The notes: generated from the sequence alone by a model not told the origin. Counted from the stretch's first letter, positions 17,856 through 28,581 are shown. The stretch: DNA of 64,000 bases from Rhizobium sp. Root1212 (GCF_001424985.1 NZ_LMDA01000001.1:1249599-1313598), one strand, 5' to 3'. Translations and numbers: made by a program.

Positions 17856-17982
17856 CGCGCCTGCGAACCGCCCTCCCCTCCAATTTGCAATCGCCGGCCG
17901 GGCGCGGTATCCATGACGACCGGTCTTCGGGTGTAAAAGACGGCACCCGGCAATGGAGCGGACGGTGATTTTCAGGTGAACA

Positions 17983-19203
17983 ATGGCGCGCGCCTTTCTC
18001 TTCGTTCTTGATTCCTTCGGCATCGGCAACGCCCCGGATGCAGCCGTCTTCGGCGACGAGGGCTCCGATACGCTTGGCCATATCGCCGAATTTTGCGCCG
18101 CCGGTGCGGCCGATCGTGCCGGTTTGCGCGAGGGACCGCTGAAGGTTCCCAATATGACGGCGCTCGGGCTTGTCCATGCGGCCAGGCTTGCGACCGGCAA
18201 TATTCCGGCCGGCCTCTCCGCCGCAGATGCCGTAACCGGCATTTACGGCGCGGCCAGCGAGGTTTCGCGCGGCAAGGACACTCCCTCCGGCCACTGGGAA
18301 ATCGCCGGTACGCCAGTTCGTTTCGACTGGGGCTATTTTCCGACCGAGGGCGACGCGTTTTCACCGGAACTGGTCGAGGCGATATGCCGCGACGGCGACG
18401 TGCCGGGCATTCTCGGCAATTGCCATGCCTCGGGCACGGATATCATCGCCCGCTGCGGCGAGGAGCATATGCGAACCGGAAAGCCGATCTGCTATACCTC
18501 GTCCGACAGCGTCTTCCAGATTGCCGCCCATGAGACGACCTTCGGGCTCGACCGGCTCCTCGAATTCTGTCAGGTCGTGCGCCGGCAGCTCGACGACTAC
18601 AATATCGGTCGGGTCATTGCCCGCCCCTTTATCGGAACATCGGCCGACACCTTCACCCGCACCGGCAATCGCCGCGACTATTCCGTTCTGCCGCCAGAGC
18701 CGACTTTGCTCGACCGGCTGACATCCGCAGGCCGCACCGTGCATGCCGTCGGTAAGATCGCCGATATCTTTGCGCATCAGGGCATCGGCCGGCTGATCAA
18801 GGCCAACGGCAACATGGCGCTGTTCGACGCCACGCTGAAGGCGATGGACGAGGCCGAAGACGGCGATCTCGTCTTCACCAATTTCGTCGATTTCGACATG
18901 CTCTACGGCCATCGCCGCGATGTGCCGGGTTATGCCGCAGCGCTCGAAGCCTTCGACCATCGCCTGCCCGAAATCCAGGACAAGATGAAGCTCGGCGATC
19001 TCGCCATCATCACCGCCGATCACGGATGCGACCCGACCTGGCGCGGCACCGACCATACGCGCGAGCGTGTGCCGGTGCTGGCCTTCGGACCCGGCATCGC
19101 CCCACGCTCGATCGGCGTCCTCAAGGGTTTTTCCGGCATCGGCGAGACCGTTGCCCGCCATCTCGGCATTACGCCGGGCCTCCATGGGAGAAGTTTCCTT
19201 TGA
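17983..19203 (+). CDS. deoB: Phosphopentomutase
   Basis: Interconverts (deoxy)ribose-1-phosphate and -5-phosphate in nucleoside breakdown. 406 aa, alkaline-phosphatase-like fold. Metal-site motifs are visible: [14 protein letters not shown] at the N-terminus, SGHWEIAG centrally, and [17 protein letters not shown] near the C-terminus. Its stop overlaps the TTG start of the following deaminase, so translation is probably coupled. It links nucleoside phosphorylases to DeoC, both encoded on the opposite strand nearby. Confidence 0.97.
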   Translation: MARAFLFVLDSFGIGNAPDAAVFGDEGSDTLGHIAEFCAAGAADRAGLREGPLKVPNMTALGLVHAARLATGNIPAGLSAADAVTGIYGAASEVSRGKDTPSGHWEIAGTPVRFDWGYFPTEGDAFSPELVEAICRDGDVPGILGNCHASGTDIIARCGEEHMRTGKPICYTSSDSVFQIAAHETTFGLDRLLEFCQVVRRQLDDYNIGRVIARPFIGTSADTFTRTGNRRDYSVLPPEPTLLDRLTSAGRTVHAVGKIADIFAHQGIGRLIKANGNMALFDATLKAMDEAEDGDLVFTNFVDFDMLYGHRRDVPGYAAALEAFDHRLPEIQDKMKLGDLAIITADHGCDPTWRGTDHTRERVPVLAFGPGIAPRSIGVLKGFSGIGETVARHLGITPGLHGRSFL

Positions 19204-20168
19204 TTGCACATCTGAAGAAAGCCGAGCTGCACTGCCATATCGAAGGTGCGGCCTCGCCGGCGCTCGCGCTGGAAATGGCGCGCAAGTACGATGTCGATGT
19301 CAGTGATATCATCCGTGACGGCGCCTATGTCTGGAGCGAGTTTTCCGACTTCCTGATCTGTTACGACAAGGTGGCCGAACTCTTCCGCACGGAAGAGGAT
19401 TACGCGCTGCTCGCTGAAACCTATCTCGCGGAACTCGCGGAAGCCGGCACGATCTATAGCGAGATCATCGTTTCGCCCGACCACGGCAATACCATCGGTA
19501 TCGGGGCAGACGCCTATATAAGCGGGCTGGCTGCCGGCATCGAGGCCGCCAAGGCGAAGACCGGCATCGAAGGCCGGATGCTCATCACCATCATCCGTCA
19601 TCTTGGGGCGGAGCGGGCGGAAAAGACGGCGCTTTATGCGGCAAAGCGCGCACATCCGCTGGTGACCGGCTTCAATCTGGCCGGCGAGGAGCGGATGCAC
19701 AAGGTCGCGGATTTTGCCCGCGCCTTCGATATCGCCCGCGACAGCGGACTTGGCATCACCATTCATGCCGGCGAAATGGCCGGTGCCTTCAGCGTGCGGG
19801 ATGCTCTGGATCATGTGCGCCCCTCCCGCATCAGCCATGGGGTGCGGGCGATTGAAGATGCCGATCTTGTTGCCCGCATCGCCGACGAGGGCGTGGTGCT
19901 CGAAACCTGTCCGGGGTCGAACGTCTCGCTCAAGGTCTTCCCGGATTTCCCGTCGCATCCTTTACGCGCCCTTCGCGACGCCGGCTGCCGGGTGACGCTG
20001 AATTCCGACGATCCGCCCTTCTTCCACACCTCGCTGGAGCAGGAATACGAAATCGCCTCCCATGTCTTCGGCTTCAGCGATGACGAGATCAATGCCATGA
20101 CGCGCACGGCGATCGAAGGCGCTTTTGTGGATGAGGCGACGCGCGCACGGTTGCTTGCGAAAATTTAG
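19200..20168 (+). CDS. add: Adenosine (or adenine) deaminase family protein
   Basis: Cytoplasmic zinc hydrolase that deaminates adenosine or adenine. 322 aa from a TTG start with GGGAGAAG six bases upstream, overlapping the deoB stop. Metal and catalytic motifs: HCHIEG near the N-terminus, HAGE in the middle, SHGVRAIED, and NSDDPPFF near the C-terminus. The HIEG and NSDDP forms also occur in adenine deaminases of this superfamily, so the substrate is not certain. Context (deoB, upp, pnp) favours nucleoside salvage either way. Confidence 0.88.
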   Translation: MIAHLKKAELHCHIEGAASPALALEMARKYDVDVSDIIRDGAYVWSEFSDFLICYDKVAELFRTEEDYALLAETYLAELAEAGTIYSEIIVSPDHGNTIGIGADAYISGLAAGIEAAKAKTGIEGRMLITIIRHLGAERAEKTALYAAKRAHPLVTGFNLAGEERMHKVADFARAFDIARDSGLGITIHAGEMAGAFSVRDALDHVRPSRISHGVRAIEDADLVARIADEGVVLETCPGSNVSLKVFPDFPSHPLRALRDAGCRVTLNSDDPPFFHTSLEQEYEIASHVFGFSDDEINAMTRTAIEGAFVDEATRARLLAKI

Positions 20169-20284
20169 GCACTCACGAGGCTGAGGGCTGGGGATGACGC
20201 CGCAAAGCGGTGCTCACCCCTTGCAGGTCGGAGCTTTTCCGTGAAAAAGAATGTCCCATCCAGATTTTTTACGGAGGCTTGGCC

Positions 20285-20914
20285 ATGGACGGCGTAACGG
20301 TCATCAATCATCCGCTCGTGCAGCACAAGCTGACCATCATGCGCAAGAAGGAAACTTCAACGGCCGGCTTCCGCCGGCTGCTGCGCGAGATTTCCACTCT
20401 GCTCTGCTACGAGGTCACCCGCGATCTCGAGCTGACCATGGAAACCATCGAGACGCCGCTGGAGACCATTCAGGCGCCGGTTCTGGAAGGCAAGAAGCTG
20501 GTTTTCGCCTCAATCCTGCGCGCCGGCAACGGCCTGCTCGAAGGCATGCTGGAACTTGTGCCCTCCGCCCGCGTCTCCCATGTCGGCGTCTACCGAGACC
20601 ATGAAACTCTGGAGGCCGTCGAATATTACTTCAAGGCGCCGGAAGCGATGTCCGAGCGTCTCGTCATCGTCGTCGATCCGATGCTAGCGACCGGCAATTC
20701 CTCCATCGCCGCCATCGACAAGCTGAAGGAGCGCGGCGCAAAGAACCTGCGCTTCCTCTGCCTGCTGGCCGCCCCGGAAGGCATCAAGAATTTCCAGGCG
20801 GCGCATCCGGATGTGCCGATCTACACCGCTTCCATCGACAGCCATCTGAACGAGAAGGGCTATATCGTGCCCGGTCTCGGCGATGCCGGCGACCGGATGT
20901 ACGGGACAAAGTAA
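20285..20914 (+). CDS. upp: Uracil phosphoribosyltransferase
   Basis: Makes UMP from uracil and PRPP. 209 aa, usual length. The ATG at 20285 follows CGGAGG seven bases upstream; an in-frame ATG at 20210 has no support. Diagnostic sequence includes [20 protein letters not shown] and the PRPP loop [12 protein letters not shown], plus the uracil-binding end [13 protein letters not shown]. It lies about 115 bases after the deaminase and is followed by a strong terminator. Confidence 0.97.
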   Translation: MDGVTVINHPLVQHKLTIMRKKETSTAGFRRLLREISTLLCYEVTRDLELTMETIETPLETIQAPVLEGKKLVFASILRAGNGLLEGMLELVPSARVSHVGVYRDHETLEAVEYYFKAPEAMSERLVIVVDPMLATGNSSIAAIDKLKERGAKNLRFLCLLAAPEGIKNFQAAHPDVPIYTASIDSHLNEKGYIVPGLGDAGDRMYGTK

Positions 20915-20947
20915 GGTCTTCTTAACCAGACACGCAATTCCCGATAC

Positions 20948-20976
20948 CGCCGCCGGTCATACCGGCGGCGTTTTCG
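20948..20976 (+). terminator. Intrinsic terminator after upp
   Basis: Ten-base perfect stem CGCCGCCGGT / ACCGGCGGCG around CAT, followed by TTTTCGTTT, 33 bases after the upp stop. Confidence 0.85.
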
Positions 20977-21043
20977 TTTCGTGTTAGGGGCTGGCGTGCT
21001 TCACTCGCCGCTCGTTGTTTCCCCGTCCGGCGGAGTGAGGCCC

Positions 21044-21562
21044 ATGCTTGCACGTCTTTCGATCATTGCTGCTGCCATTGCCGTCGGCGCTGTGCTCGTT
21101 CCCGATCTGGCGACACGTTATCTTGAGCAGGCCGACCAACCGGCGGCACGATCGAGTCCTGCAACCCCCGTTTCGACGGCGCGCTATGCCAGCGGCAAGG
21201 GCGAAACCCTGCAGTCCACCCAAGGGCATTATTTCGGCAATTTCGAAATCAACGGCCGCAAGCAGATGGGGCTGATCGATACCGGGGCCAGCACTGTTGC
21301 GATCAATGTCTCGACAGCGCGCAAGCTCGGGCTCTCGCCGTCAGGTCTCAACTTCAACGCCCCGGTCGGGACTGCAAACGGCGTGGTGAAGGCGGCGCGG
21401 GCGACGCTGAACCGCGTCGAACTCGGCTCGATCCGGGTCGACAATGTCGAGGCGATGGTGCTGCCGGATGCGTCCTTGTCGGGCATGCTGATCGGCATGA
21501 GTTTTCTCAATCGGCTCTCGTCCTACCGGGTCGAGAACGGGGCGTTGCACCTCGTCAACTGA
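21044..21562 (+). CDS. Retropepsin-like clan AA aspartic protease
   Basis: 172-aa protein with an N-terminal membrane or signal segment ([19 protein letters not shown]). A retropepsin-type domain follows: the active-site triad is in [14 protein letters not shown] and the flap/psi-loop region is in [20 protein letters not shown]. The start at 21044 follows GGAGTGAGG; an upstream ATG at 20981 lies too close to the upp terminator. Related proteins are a common TIGR02281-type family in alphaproteobacteria. The 3' end overlaps deoA convergently by 8 bases. Substrate unknown. Confidence 0.85.
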   Translation: MLARLSIIAAAIAVGAVLVPDLATRYLEQADQPAARSSPATPVSTARYASGKGETLQSTQGHYFGNFEINGRKQMGLIDTGASTVAINVSTARKLGLSPSGLNFNAPVGTANGVVKAARATLNRVELGSIRVDNVEAMVLPDASLSGMLIGMSFLNRLSSYRVENGALHLVN

Positions 21563-22865
21563 TCCGCGACAGGATCACCGGCCGCGCCGGCGGCGCTTCC
21601 TCGGAAAATGTGTAAAGCAGCAGGAGTTTATCTCGAGCGGCTTCCGCGGTTGCCTGATCGGCAGCGTGGACGGTGGCGAAGGTTTCGCCTTTCTCCAGCT
21701 TCGTGCCCAGCGGCTTCAGGCCGCTGAAGCCGACGCGGTGGTCGATCTTGTCATCGGGGTGGGTGCGGCCGCCGCCAAGGGCGATGACCGCCATGCCGAC
21801 GCCGCGGGCATCGCAAGAGGCGAGATAGCCCGCCTGCGGTGCCTCGACCGAAAGGACGACCGGAGCCTTTTCGAGATAACGGGCGCTGTTTTCGACGAAA
21901 TCATGCGGGCCGCCGAGCAGATGCACCATGCGCTGGAACCGCTCCAGCGCTGCACCGCTTTCCAAGGCCTTTCGTGCGAGGGCGGCGCGCTCATCCGCAT
22001 CGGCGGCGAGCCCTGATGTCGCCAGCATTTCGCCGGCGAAGGCGAGCACGATGGTTTCGAGCCGGCTGCCCGATTTTTCGCCACGCAGGAAGGCGAGGCA
22101 GTTTTCGATCTCCAGCACATTGCCGGCGGCATCCGCCAGCGGCTCGTTCATGTCGGTGATCAGAGCCGTGGTCTTGACACCGGCACCATTGGCGACACCG
22201 ACGAGGGAGCGGGCCAGCGTTTCTGCCTCTTCGAGGCTGACCATGAAGGCACCTGTGCCGATCTTGACGTCGAGCACGAGCGATTGCAGGCCGGCGGCGA
22301 GCTTTTTCGAGAGGATCGAGGCCGTGATCAGGGGGACGGAATCGACGGTGGCGGTGACGTCGCGGATGGCGTAGAGGCGGCGGTCGGCGGGGGCAAGCGC
22401 TGCCGTCTGGCCGATGATGGCGCAGCCGGCTTCCTCGACGGTGCGGCGGAAGAGGGATGCCGATGGCTTGATGTCGTAGCCGGGGATCGATTCCAGCTTG
22501 TCCAGCGTGCCGCCGGTGTGGCCAAGGCCGCGGCCCGAGATCATCGGCACGGCGAGGCCGCAGGCAGCGGCGATCGGTGCCAGCATCAAGGAGACATTGT
22601 CGCCGACGCCACCGGTCGAATGCTTATCGGCAATGGGGGCTGTGATGCCGCTCCAATCGAGCACGTCGCCGCTGTCGCGCATGGCCAGCGTCAACGCCAC
22701 GGTTTCCTCAACCGACATGCCGGAAAACCAGGTGGCCATGGCGAAGGCTGCGACCTGGCCTTCGGAGATCGAGCTATCGCTCAAGCCCCGGATGAAGGCG
22801 GCGATTTCGTCTGCGGAAAGGGCCTCGCCGTTACGCTTGCGCCGGATGATTTCCTGCGGGAGCAT
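21555..22865 (-). CDS. deoA: Thymidine phosphorylase
   Basis: Phosphorolyses thymidine and deoxyuridine to the base plus deoxyribose-1-phosphate. 436 aa. Family motifs: [19 protein letters not shown] (phosphate and glycine loop), [18 protein letters not shown] and [11 protein letters not shown]. It is the last gene of the seven-gene minus-strand nucleoside operon, 2 bases after deoC. Its end overlaps the convergent protease gene. Confidence 0.97.
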   Translation of the reverse strand: MLPQEIIRRKRNGEALSADEIAAFIRGLSDSSISEGQVAAFAMATWFSGMSVEETVALTLAMRDSGDVLDWSGITAPIADKHSTGGVGDNVSLMLAPIAAACGLAVPMISGRGLGHTGGTLDKLESIPGYDIKPSASLFRRTVEEAGCAIIGQTAALAPADRRLYAIRDVTATVDSVPLITASILSKKLAAGLQSLVLDVKIGTGAFMVSLEEAETLARSLVGVANGAGVKTTALITDMNEPLADAAGNVLEIENCLAFLRGEKSGSRLETIVLAFAGEMLATSGLAADADERAALARKALESGAALERFQRMVHLLGGPHDFVENSARYLEKAPVVLSVEAPQAGYLASCDARGVGMAVIALGGGRTHPDDKIDHRVGFSGLKPLGTKLEKGETFATVHAADQATAEAARDKLLLLYTFSEEAPPARPVILSRIS

Positions 22866-22867
22866 CG

Positions 22868-23644
22868 TCAGTAGGCGGCGGCTGTGGTTGCCGGTTCGCG
22901 GCCTTCGAGCACGGCGAGAATATCGCCGAGCAGGCCGGAGGCACCGAAGCGGAAGGTGGAGGGCATGGCCCAGTCAGGGCTGTGGATCGTCGCCGCGAGA
23001 TTGAGGTAGAGGCGCGCATCGCCGACCGTGCGCACGCCGCCGGCCGGCTTGAAGCCAACCTTGCGGCCGCTTTCGCGGATGCAGGTGAGCATGATATCGG
23101 CCGCCTCCAGCGTCGCATTGACGGCAACCTTGCCGGTGGAGGTCTTGATGAAATCGGCACCTTCCTGAATGGCGATATGGGAGGCGCTGCGGATCAGGCC
23201 GCGGTCCTTCAACTCGCCGGTTTCCAGAATGGTCTTCAGCAGCACGGGCGGCTTGCAGACGGCCTTGACGGCCGAGATCATCGTGCGCACGGCCTGCTCG
23301 TCGCCGGCCATGAACGCCTTGTAGGGGATGACGAGGTCGATCTCGTCGGCACCGTCGGCAATCGCCTGTTCGGTCTCGGCAACGACGGTTTCGACCGGCA
23401 GGTCGCCGGAGGGGAAATTGACGACGGTGGCGATCTTCACCGCGCTCTCGGGGCCGAGGATGCTACGTGCCTGCGTGATGAAGCGCGGCCAGATGCAGAT
23501 GGCGGCGGTGTGGCCGAAGGGCGTGACGGCCTGGGCGCAGAGCTTTTCGATGGCTTCGGGGGTGCAATTGTCGCTGAGATCGGTGAGATCAAGCAGCGAC
23601 AAAGCGAGAGACGCAACCTGGCGGTTGTTGGCTTCGAGCATCAT
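22868..23644 (-). CDS. deoC: Deoxyribose-phosphate aldolase
   Basis: Splits 2-deoxyribose-5-phosphate into glyceraldehyde-3-phosphate and acetaldehyde. 258 aa. The Schiff-base lysine is in [15 protein letters not shown], and the second conserved lysine is in [12 protein letters not shown]. It completes the deoxynucleoside catabolic route with DeoA, PNP and DeoB. It follows pnp by 28 bases. Confidence 0.97.
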   Translation of the reverse strand: MMLEANNRQVASLALSLLDLTDLSDNCTPEAIEKLCAQAVTPFGHTAAICIWPRFITQARSILGPESAVKIATVVNFPSGDLPVETVVAETEQAIADGADEIDLVIPYKAFMAGDEQAVRTMISAVKAVCKPPVLLKTILETGELKDRGLIRSASHIAIQEGADFIKTSTGKVAVNATLEAADIMLTCIRESGRKVGFKPAGGVRTVGDARLYLNLAATIHSPDWAMPSTFRFGASGLLGDILAVLEGREPATTAAAY

Positions 23645-23672
23645 TTGGTCCGTTTCCTCTGCCGCAGACGCC

Positions 23673-24470
23673 TCAGGGGCGTGCGGATATCATCGTTTTC
23701 AGGATGGCTGCGAGACGCTGCCCGCCGACGGGCGCCATGTCCTTGGTTTCATGATGGCTGAGTTCCGCGCCGGTCATGCCCGCCCCATAATTGGTGATAA
23801 CCGAGGCTGCGGCAACCTTCAGGCCGAAAAAACGCGCCAGGATCACTTCCGGAACCGTCGACATGCCGACGGCATCGGCACCGAGAATGCGGGCCATGCG
23901 GATTTCCGCCGGCGTTTCGAAGTTCGGCCCGGAGAACCACATATAGACGCCGGCACCCAGCGGAATATCGAGCTTGATGGCGGCAGCGCGGATCGCATCC
24001 GCCAGTTCCGCATCATAGGCAGCCGTCAGGCCGACGAAACGAGCGTCGCTGTCGACGCCGATCAGCGGGCTTTCGCCGGAGAAATTGATGTGGTCGGTGA
24101 TCATCATCACCGAACCCGGCGGCAGATCTTCGCGCAGCGAGCCGGCGGAGTTGGTGAGGATCAGGGCCTCTATGCCGAGCGCCTTCAGCGTCTCGATCGG
24201 GCCGCGCATCGCATTGGCGTCGCCACGCTCGTAATAGTGCACGCGGCCCGAAAGCACCACGACCGGCACGCCGCCGATCCTGCCCGCCACCAGCTCGCCG
24301 GCATGGCCGGAGACGGCGCTGACGGGGAAGCCGGGGACATCGGCATAGGAGATGCGGACGGCGTCCGTCACGCCTTCGACCAGCGAGCCGAGGCCGGAAC
24401 CGAGCACGATGCCGTAACGGGGCTGGAGCCCGCTGATGCGGACCTTCAGCAGGTCTGCGGCGGCGGTCAA
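23673..24470 (-). CDS. Purine-nucleoside phosphorylase
   Basis: Trimeric-type PNP (265 aa) that converts inosine, guanosine or xanthosine to base plus ribose-1-phosphate. Recognisable segments: IVLGSGLGSLVEG (phosphate loop), SGRVHYYERGD, NSAGSLREDL, ITDHINFSGESPL and GADAVGMSTVPEVILA. Its ATG overlaps the cdd stop by four bases. Symbols punA, deoD or xapA are all used for relatives, so I leave it blank. Confidence 0.94.
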   Translation of the reverse strand: MTAAADLLKVRISGLQPRYGIVLGSGLGSLVEGVTDAVRISYADVPGFPVSAVSGHAGELVAGRIGGVPVVVLSGRVHYYERGDANAMRGPIETLKALGIEALILTNSAGSLREDLPPGSVMMITDHINFSGESPLIGVDSDARFVGLTAAYDAELADAIRAAAIKLDIPLGAGVYMWFSGPNFETPAEIRMARILGADAVGMSTVPEVILARFFGLKVAAASVITNYGAGMTGAELSHHETKDMAPVGGQRLAAILKTMISARP

Positions 24471-24859
24471 CCGATGACCTCGGTTTCGAAGGAGTGGGGC
24501 AGCAGATCGGAGAGAGCGAGCGTCTTCTTCACGCCGGTTTCATCGCAGAGGAAGATGCGGGTGCTGGCACCCGAAAATTCCGCCAGCCGCTGGCGGCAGC
24601 CGCCGCAGGGCGGGCAAAGCGCCAGTTTTTCAGCGATGACGGCGACTTCGAGGATCTTGCACTGGCCGGCCATGACCATGTGGCTGATGGCGGTGGTTTC
24701 CGCGCACCAGCCTTCCGGGAAGGACAGGTTTTCGATATTGGCGCCGGAATAGATCTTGCCGTCTTCGGCGCGGATGGCCGCGCCGACCGGGAATTTCGAA
24801 TAGGGCGCATGCGCCTTGGACATGGCCGCGCGGGCGGCCTCGAAGAGATCGTTTTTCAT
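24467..24859 (-). CDS. cdd: Cytidine deaminase
   Basis: Zinc enzyme converting (deoxy)cytidine to (deoxy)uridine. 130 aa, the short homotetrameric form. The zinc and catalytic motif is CAETTAI with PCGGCRQRLAEF further on, giving three cysteine ligands and the catalytic glutamate. N-terminal YSKFPVGAAIRA is typical. It sits between the transporter permease (3 bases) and pnp (4-base overlap), inside one operon. Confidence 0.96.
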   Translation of the reverse strand: MKNDLFEAARAAMSKAHAPYSKFPVGAAIRAEDGKIYSGANIENLSFPEGWCAETTAISHMVMAGQCKILEVAVIAEKLALCPPCGGCRQRLAEFSGASTRIFLCDETGVKKTLALSDLLPHSFETEVIG

Positions 24860-24862
24860 CGA

Positions 24863-25834
24863 TCAGCGCTCCTTCACATAGGGTACACCGCCGGCCTTCG
24901 GCGGGATCGCCTTGCCGATGAAGCCGGCAAGCAGGATGACGGTGAGGATATAGGGCAGCGCCTGCATCAATTGCACCGGCACCTGACCGATCAGCGGCAG
25001 CGGATTGCCCTGCAGGCGGATCGCCAGCGCATCGAGGAAGCCGAACAGCAGGCAAGCCAGCATGATGTTGAACGGCCGCCACTTGGCGAAGATCAGCGCG
25101 GCCAGCGCGATATAGCCCTTGCCCGCCGTCATGCCCTTGACGAAGCCGGCGCTCATGGCGAGCGACAGATAGGCCCCGGCAAAGCCGCAGAGAATGCCGC
25201 AGCAGATGACGGCGCGATACCGCAGCCAGATGACGGAGATGCCGGCTGTATCGACCGCACCGGGATTTTCACCGACGGCGCGCAGGCGGAGACCAAAGCG
25301 GGTGCGGTAGAGCACCCACCAGCTGATCGGTACCAGCGCGAAGGCGAGATAGGTCAGGAGGAAGTGACCGGAGAGCAGATCGGCATAGATCGGGCCGATA
25401 AAGGGTATCTCGCGGATGGAATCGGCGAAGGGAAACGTGATCGTCTGGAAGCGGGCATCGCCGGAGAGTGCCGGCGTGCGGCCGCCCTGACGAAACCAGG
25501 CTTCGCCGAGGATGACCGTGGAGCCGGCGACGACGAAGTTGATGGCGACACCGGAAACGATCTGGTTGCCGCGCTGGGTAATCGAGGCATAGCCGTGGAC
25601 CAGCGACAGCAGCACCGAGATGATGATGGCGACGATGAGGCCCGCCCAGACCGAGCCGGTGATGCCGGCAACGGCGCCGGCTGCGAAGGCGGCACCGAGC
25701 ATCTTGCCTTCGAGGCCGATGTCGAACACCCCTGCCCGCTCGGTATAGAGGCCGGCAAGGGCTGCGAAGATCAGCGGCACGGAGACGCGGATGGTGGATT
25801 CGAGAAGGGCGATGATGGTGTGGAAGAAATCCAT
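24863..25834 (-). CDS. Nucleoside-type ABC transporter permease
   Basis: 323-aa polytopic membrane permease of the BPD_transp_2 (ribose/nucleoside) family, about eight to ten hydrophobic segments. The motif ERAGVFDIGLEGKMLGAAF near the N-terminus is typical of the second permease of BMP-dependent nucleoside importers (NupQ-like). It follows the other permease by 3 bases and precedes cdd by 3 bases, which ties the transporter to nucleosides. Confidence 0.92.
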   Translation of the reverse strand: MDFFHTIIALLESTIRVSVPLIFAALAGLYTERAGVFDIGLEGKMLGAAFAAGAVAGITGSVWAGLIVAIIISVLLSLVHGYASITQRGNQIVSGVAINFVVAGSTVILGEAWFRQGGRTPALSGDARFQTITFPFADSIREIPFIGPIYADLLSGHFLLTYLAFALVPISWWVLYRTRFGLRLRAVGENPGAVDTAGISVIWLRYRAVICCGILCGFAGAYLSLAMSAGFVKGMTAGKGYIALAALIFAKWRPFNIMLACLLFGFLDALAIRLQGNPLPLIGQVPVQLMQALPYILTVILLAGFIGKAIPPKAGGVPYVKER

Positions 25835-25837
25835 CGC

Positions 25838-26971
25838 TCAGGCTCCCTTCGTCTGGGCGGCAGTTGCGGAACGCTGCCCGAGGCCGGCAAAGAAGCGGCT
25901 GATGGCCGGCCGGAACATATTTTCGAGCGCGCCGGCAAAGAGAATGACGAGGCCCTGGATAATAACGATCATGTCGCGCGAGATGGCCGGCATCTCGAAG
26001 GCGATTTCGGCGCCGCCCTGATAGAGCATGCCGAAGAGGATCGCTGCCGGGATGATGCCGGCCGGATGGGAACGGCCCATCAGCGCCACGGCGATGCCGA
26101 CGAAGCCGGCGCCCTGCACGAAATCCAGCTGCATGCGGAACTGCTCGCCCATGATCGGGTTCAGCGCCATCATGCCGGCGAGGCCGCCGGAGATCATCAT
26201 GACGATGATGGTGATGCGGGTTTCGCTGATGCCGGCGTAACGGGCGGCGGACGGGCTGTGGCCCATGGTGCGCAGCTCGTAGCCGAAGCGGGTGCGCCAG
26301 ATCAGCGTCCAGACGCCGAAGGCGACGAGAAGCGCCAAAAGGAACGAAATGTTGAAGGGGGCATTGCCGATGTCGAGGCCGAAGATCGACAAGAGCCAGT
26401 CGAGCTTCGGCAACTGGCCGCCGGCCTCGAAGGTACGGGTCTGCGGCGCCATCGAGCCGAGCGGCTTCAGGACGCGCGTCAGGAGGTAGACCATCAGGCT
26501 CGAGGCGATGAAATTGAACATGATGGTGGTGATGACGATGTGGCTGCCGCGCTTGGCCTGCAGCCAGCCCGGCAGGAACGCCCAGAGCGCGCCAAAAGCG
26601 GCCGAACCGATGATCGCCAGCGGAAACACCACGAACCACGGCATGGTGCGATCGAGCCAGAGGCAGGCGAGTGTCACGCCGATGCCGCCGATATAAGCCT
26701 GGCCTTCGCTGCCGATGTTGAACAGGCCGGCATGGAAGGCGACGGCCACCGAAAGGCCGGTGAAGATGAAGGTCGTCGCGTAATAGAGGGTGAAGCCGAT
26801 ATATTCGCCGCGGCCGAAGGCGCCGTTGACCATGTGATAGGCGGCATCCAGCGGATTTTCGCCGACGAGCAGCACGACGAGGCCGGCGACCAGAAAGGCG
26901 ACGACGAGATTGACGAAGGGGATCAGCCCGTATTCCGCCCAGTTGGGCAGCTTTGCGTAAGGGTTACTCAT
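25838..26971 (-). CDS. Nucleoside-type ABC transporter permease
   Basis: 377-aa inner-membrane permease, first of the pair (NupP-like). It has an N-terminal membrane segment and a conserved FNIGSEGQAYIGGIG motif, followed by multiple hydrophobic helices (IVMMISGGLAGMMAL and similar). It overlaps the ATPase gene by four bases. Confidence 0.92.
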   Translation of the reverse strand: MSNPYAKLPNWAEYGLIPFVNLVVAFLVAGLVVLLVGENPLDAAYHMVNGAFGRGEYIGFTLYYATTFIFTGLSVAVAFHAGLFNIGSEGQAYIGGIGVTLACLWLDRTMPWFVVFPLAIIGSAAFGALWAFLPGWLQAKRGSHIVITTIMFNFIASSLMVYLLTRVLKPLGSMAPQTRTFEAGGQLPKLDWLLSIFGLDIGNAPFNISFLLALLVAFGVWTLIWRTRFGYELRTMGHSPSAARYAGISETRITIIVMMISGGLAGMMALNPIMGEQFRMQLDFVQGAGFVGIAVALMGRSHPAGIIPAAILFGMLYQGGAEIAFEMPAISRDMIVIIQGLVILFAGALENMFRPAISRFFAGLGQRSATAAQTKGA

Positions 26972-28503
26972 TCTGCGGCCTCCTTGCGGCCTTCGACCCC
27001 GGCCATGAGAAGGCCGAGTTCGCCTTCCGTCGCATCCGCGCCGCGCTCGCCAACCACACGGCCGGCAAACATCACGAGGATACGATCGGACAGCGCGCGG
27101 ATTTCATCGAGTTCGACGGACACCAGCAGCACGGCCATGCCCCGGTCGCGCATCTCGATGATCCGCTTGTGGATGAATTCGATGGCGCCGACATCGACGC
27201 CGCGGGTCGGCTGGCCGATGATCAGCACATCCGGGCCGCGCTCCATTTCGCGCGCCAGCACGATCTTCTGCTGGTTGCCGCCGGAGAAATTCGCCGTCTT
27301 CAGCTTCGCGTTCGGCGGGCGGATATCGTATTTCTGGATCTTGTCCTCGGCCTCGGCGCGGATCGCATCCATGTTGAGGAACGGGCCGTTCAGGTACCGC
27401 TTGTCACGGTGATAGCCGAGGATGGCGTTTTCGCTCTCGTCGAACTTCAGGACGAGGCCGACATGGTGACGATCTTCCGGCACGTGGCCGAGACCCTGTA
27501 CGCGCAGTTCGCCGGGATCGACATGGGCCGTGACATCGACGGACTTGCCGTTCAGCACCACGGAACCGGAGACGGCGCGGCGAATACCGGAAATCGCTTC
27601 CAGCAACTCGGACTGACCGTTACCGGCCACACCGGCAATGCCGACGATTTCGCCGGCCCTGATGTCGAAGGAGACGTTGTCGACCATGGTGACTCCGCGG
27701 CTGTCGCGCACGGTGAGGTTCTTGACCGACAGCTTGACGGCGCCCGGATTGGCTTCGCCCTTTTCGACGCGCAGCAGGACGCGGCGGCCGACCATCAGTT
27801 CGGCCAGTTCCTCGACGGAGGTTTCCCTGGTGTTACGGGTCGCCACCATCTCGCCGCGGCGCATGACCGACACCTCGTCGGTAATCGCCATGATCTCGCG
27901 CAGCTTGTGGGTGATCAGGATGATCGTCTTGCCCTGCGCTTTCAGCTGCCCGAGGATGCGGAACAGGTGATCGGCCTCGGCCGGGGTCAGGACGCCGGTC
28001 GGCTCATCGAGGATGAGGATATCGGCCTTGCGATACAGGGCTTTGAGGATTTCGACGCGCTGCTGCAGGCCGACCGGCAGCTCCTCGATCAGTGCATCGG
28101 GATTGACCTCCAGCGCGTATTCCTTTTCCAGCCGCTTCAGCTCGACGCGGGCCTTGGAAATGCTGGTGTTCAGCACCTGGCTGTCTTCGGCGCCGAGCAT
28201 GATGTTTTCGAGCACGGTGAAATTCTCGACCAGCATGAAGTGCTGGTGGACCATGCCGATGCCGCTTGCGATCGCCGTGTTCGGGTCCTTGATGGTGACG
28301 GTCTTGCCGTCGATCAGGATGTCGCCGCGATCGGCCTGATAGAAGCCGTAAAGGATCGACATCAGCGTCGATTTGCCGGCGCCGTTTTCACCGATGATGC
28401 CGTGGATGGTCCCTTTGCGGACCTTGACATTGATGTCCTTGTTGGCATGAACAAGGCCGAAGCTCTTGTCTATGCCCCTGAGCTCGATGGCGAGATCGCT
28501 CAT
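26968..28503 (-). CDS. Nucleoside-type ABC transporter ATP-binding protein
   Basis: 511-aa double-ABC ATPase (NupO/YufO, RbsA-like). The first domain has Walker A GENGAGKSTLM, Walker B ILILDEPTGVLTP and signature LPVGLQQRVEI. The second has a degenerate loop (GVAGNGQSELLE), signature NFSGGNQQKIVLARE and a degenerate Walker B (VLIIGQPTRGVDVG), usual for this family. It is first in the seven-gene operon. A palindromic element lies about 70 bases upstream. Confidence 0.95.
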   Translation of the reverse strand: MSDLAIELRGIDKSFGLVHANKDINVKVRKGTIHGIIGENGAGKSTLMSILYGFYQADRGDILIDGKTVTIKDPNTAIASGIGMVHQHFMLVENFTVLENIMLGAEDSQVLNTSISKARVELKRLEKEYALEVNPDALIEELPVGLQQRVEILKALYRKADILILDEPTGVLTPAEADHLFRILGQLKAQGKTIILITHKLREIMAITDEVSVMRRGEMVATRNTRETSVEELAELMVGRRVLLRVEKGEANPGAVKLSVKNLTVRDSRGVTMVDNVSFDIRAGEIVGIAGVAGNGQSELLEAISGIRRAVSGSVVLNGKSVDVTAHVDPGELRVQGLGHVPEDRHHVGLVLKFDESENAILGYHRDKRYLNGPFLNMDAIRAEAEDKIQKYDIRPPNAKLKTANFSGGNQQKIVLAREMERGPDVLIIGQPTRGVDVGAIEFIHKRIIEMRDRGMAVLLVSVELDEIRALSDRILVMFAGRVVGERGADATEGELGLLMAGVEGRKEAAE

Positions 28504-28564
28504 GTTGGCCTTTATTTCCCCAAGTGGCCCGGATTCATCTTCTGGCGGATGGTCGGGGCGTCGA

Positions 28565-28581
28565 TTTTTTTACCAATTGGT
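28565..28581. promoter_or_regulatory. Candidate operator of the nucleoside transport/catabolic operon
   Basis: TTTTTTTACCAATTG at 28565-28579 contains the 10-base palindrome ACCAATTGGT (28572-28581). The same 15 bases occur on the opposite strand at 30249-30263 before the BMP gene. It is 62-78 bases upstream of the ATPase start, in a position expected for promoter or operator DNA. The regulator is unknown. Confidence 0.5.

Noticed and set aside
24494-27412. 972-aa plus-strand ORF opposite cdd and the ABC permeases
   Set aside because: Asp/Gly/Glu/His-rich antisense shadow of strongly supported genes; no domain and no ribosome binding site.
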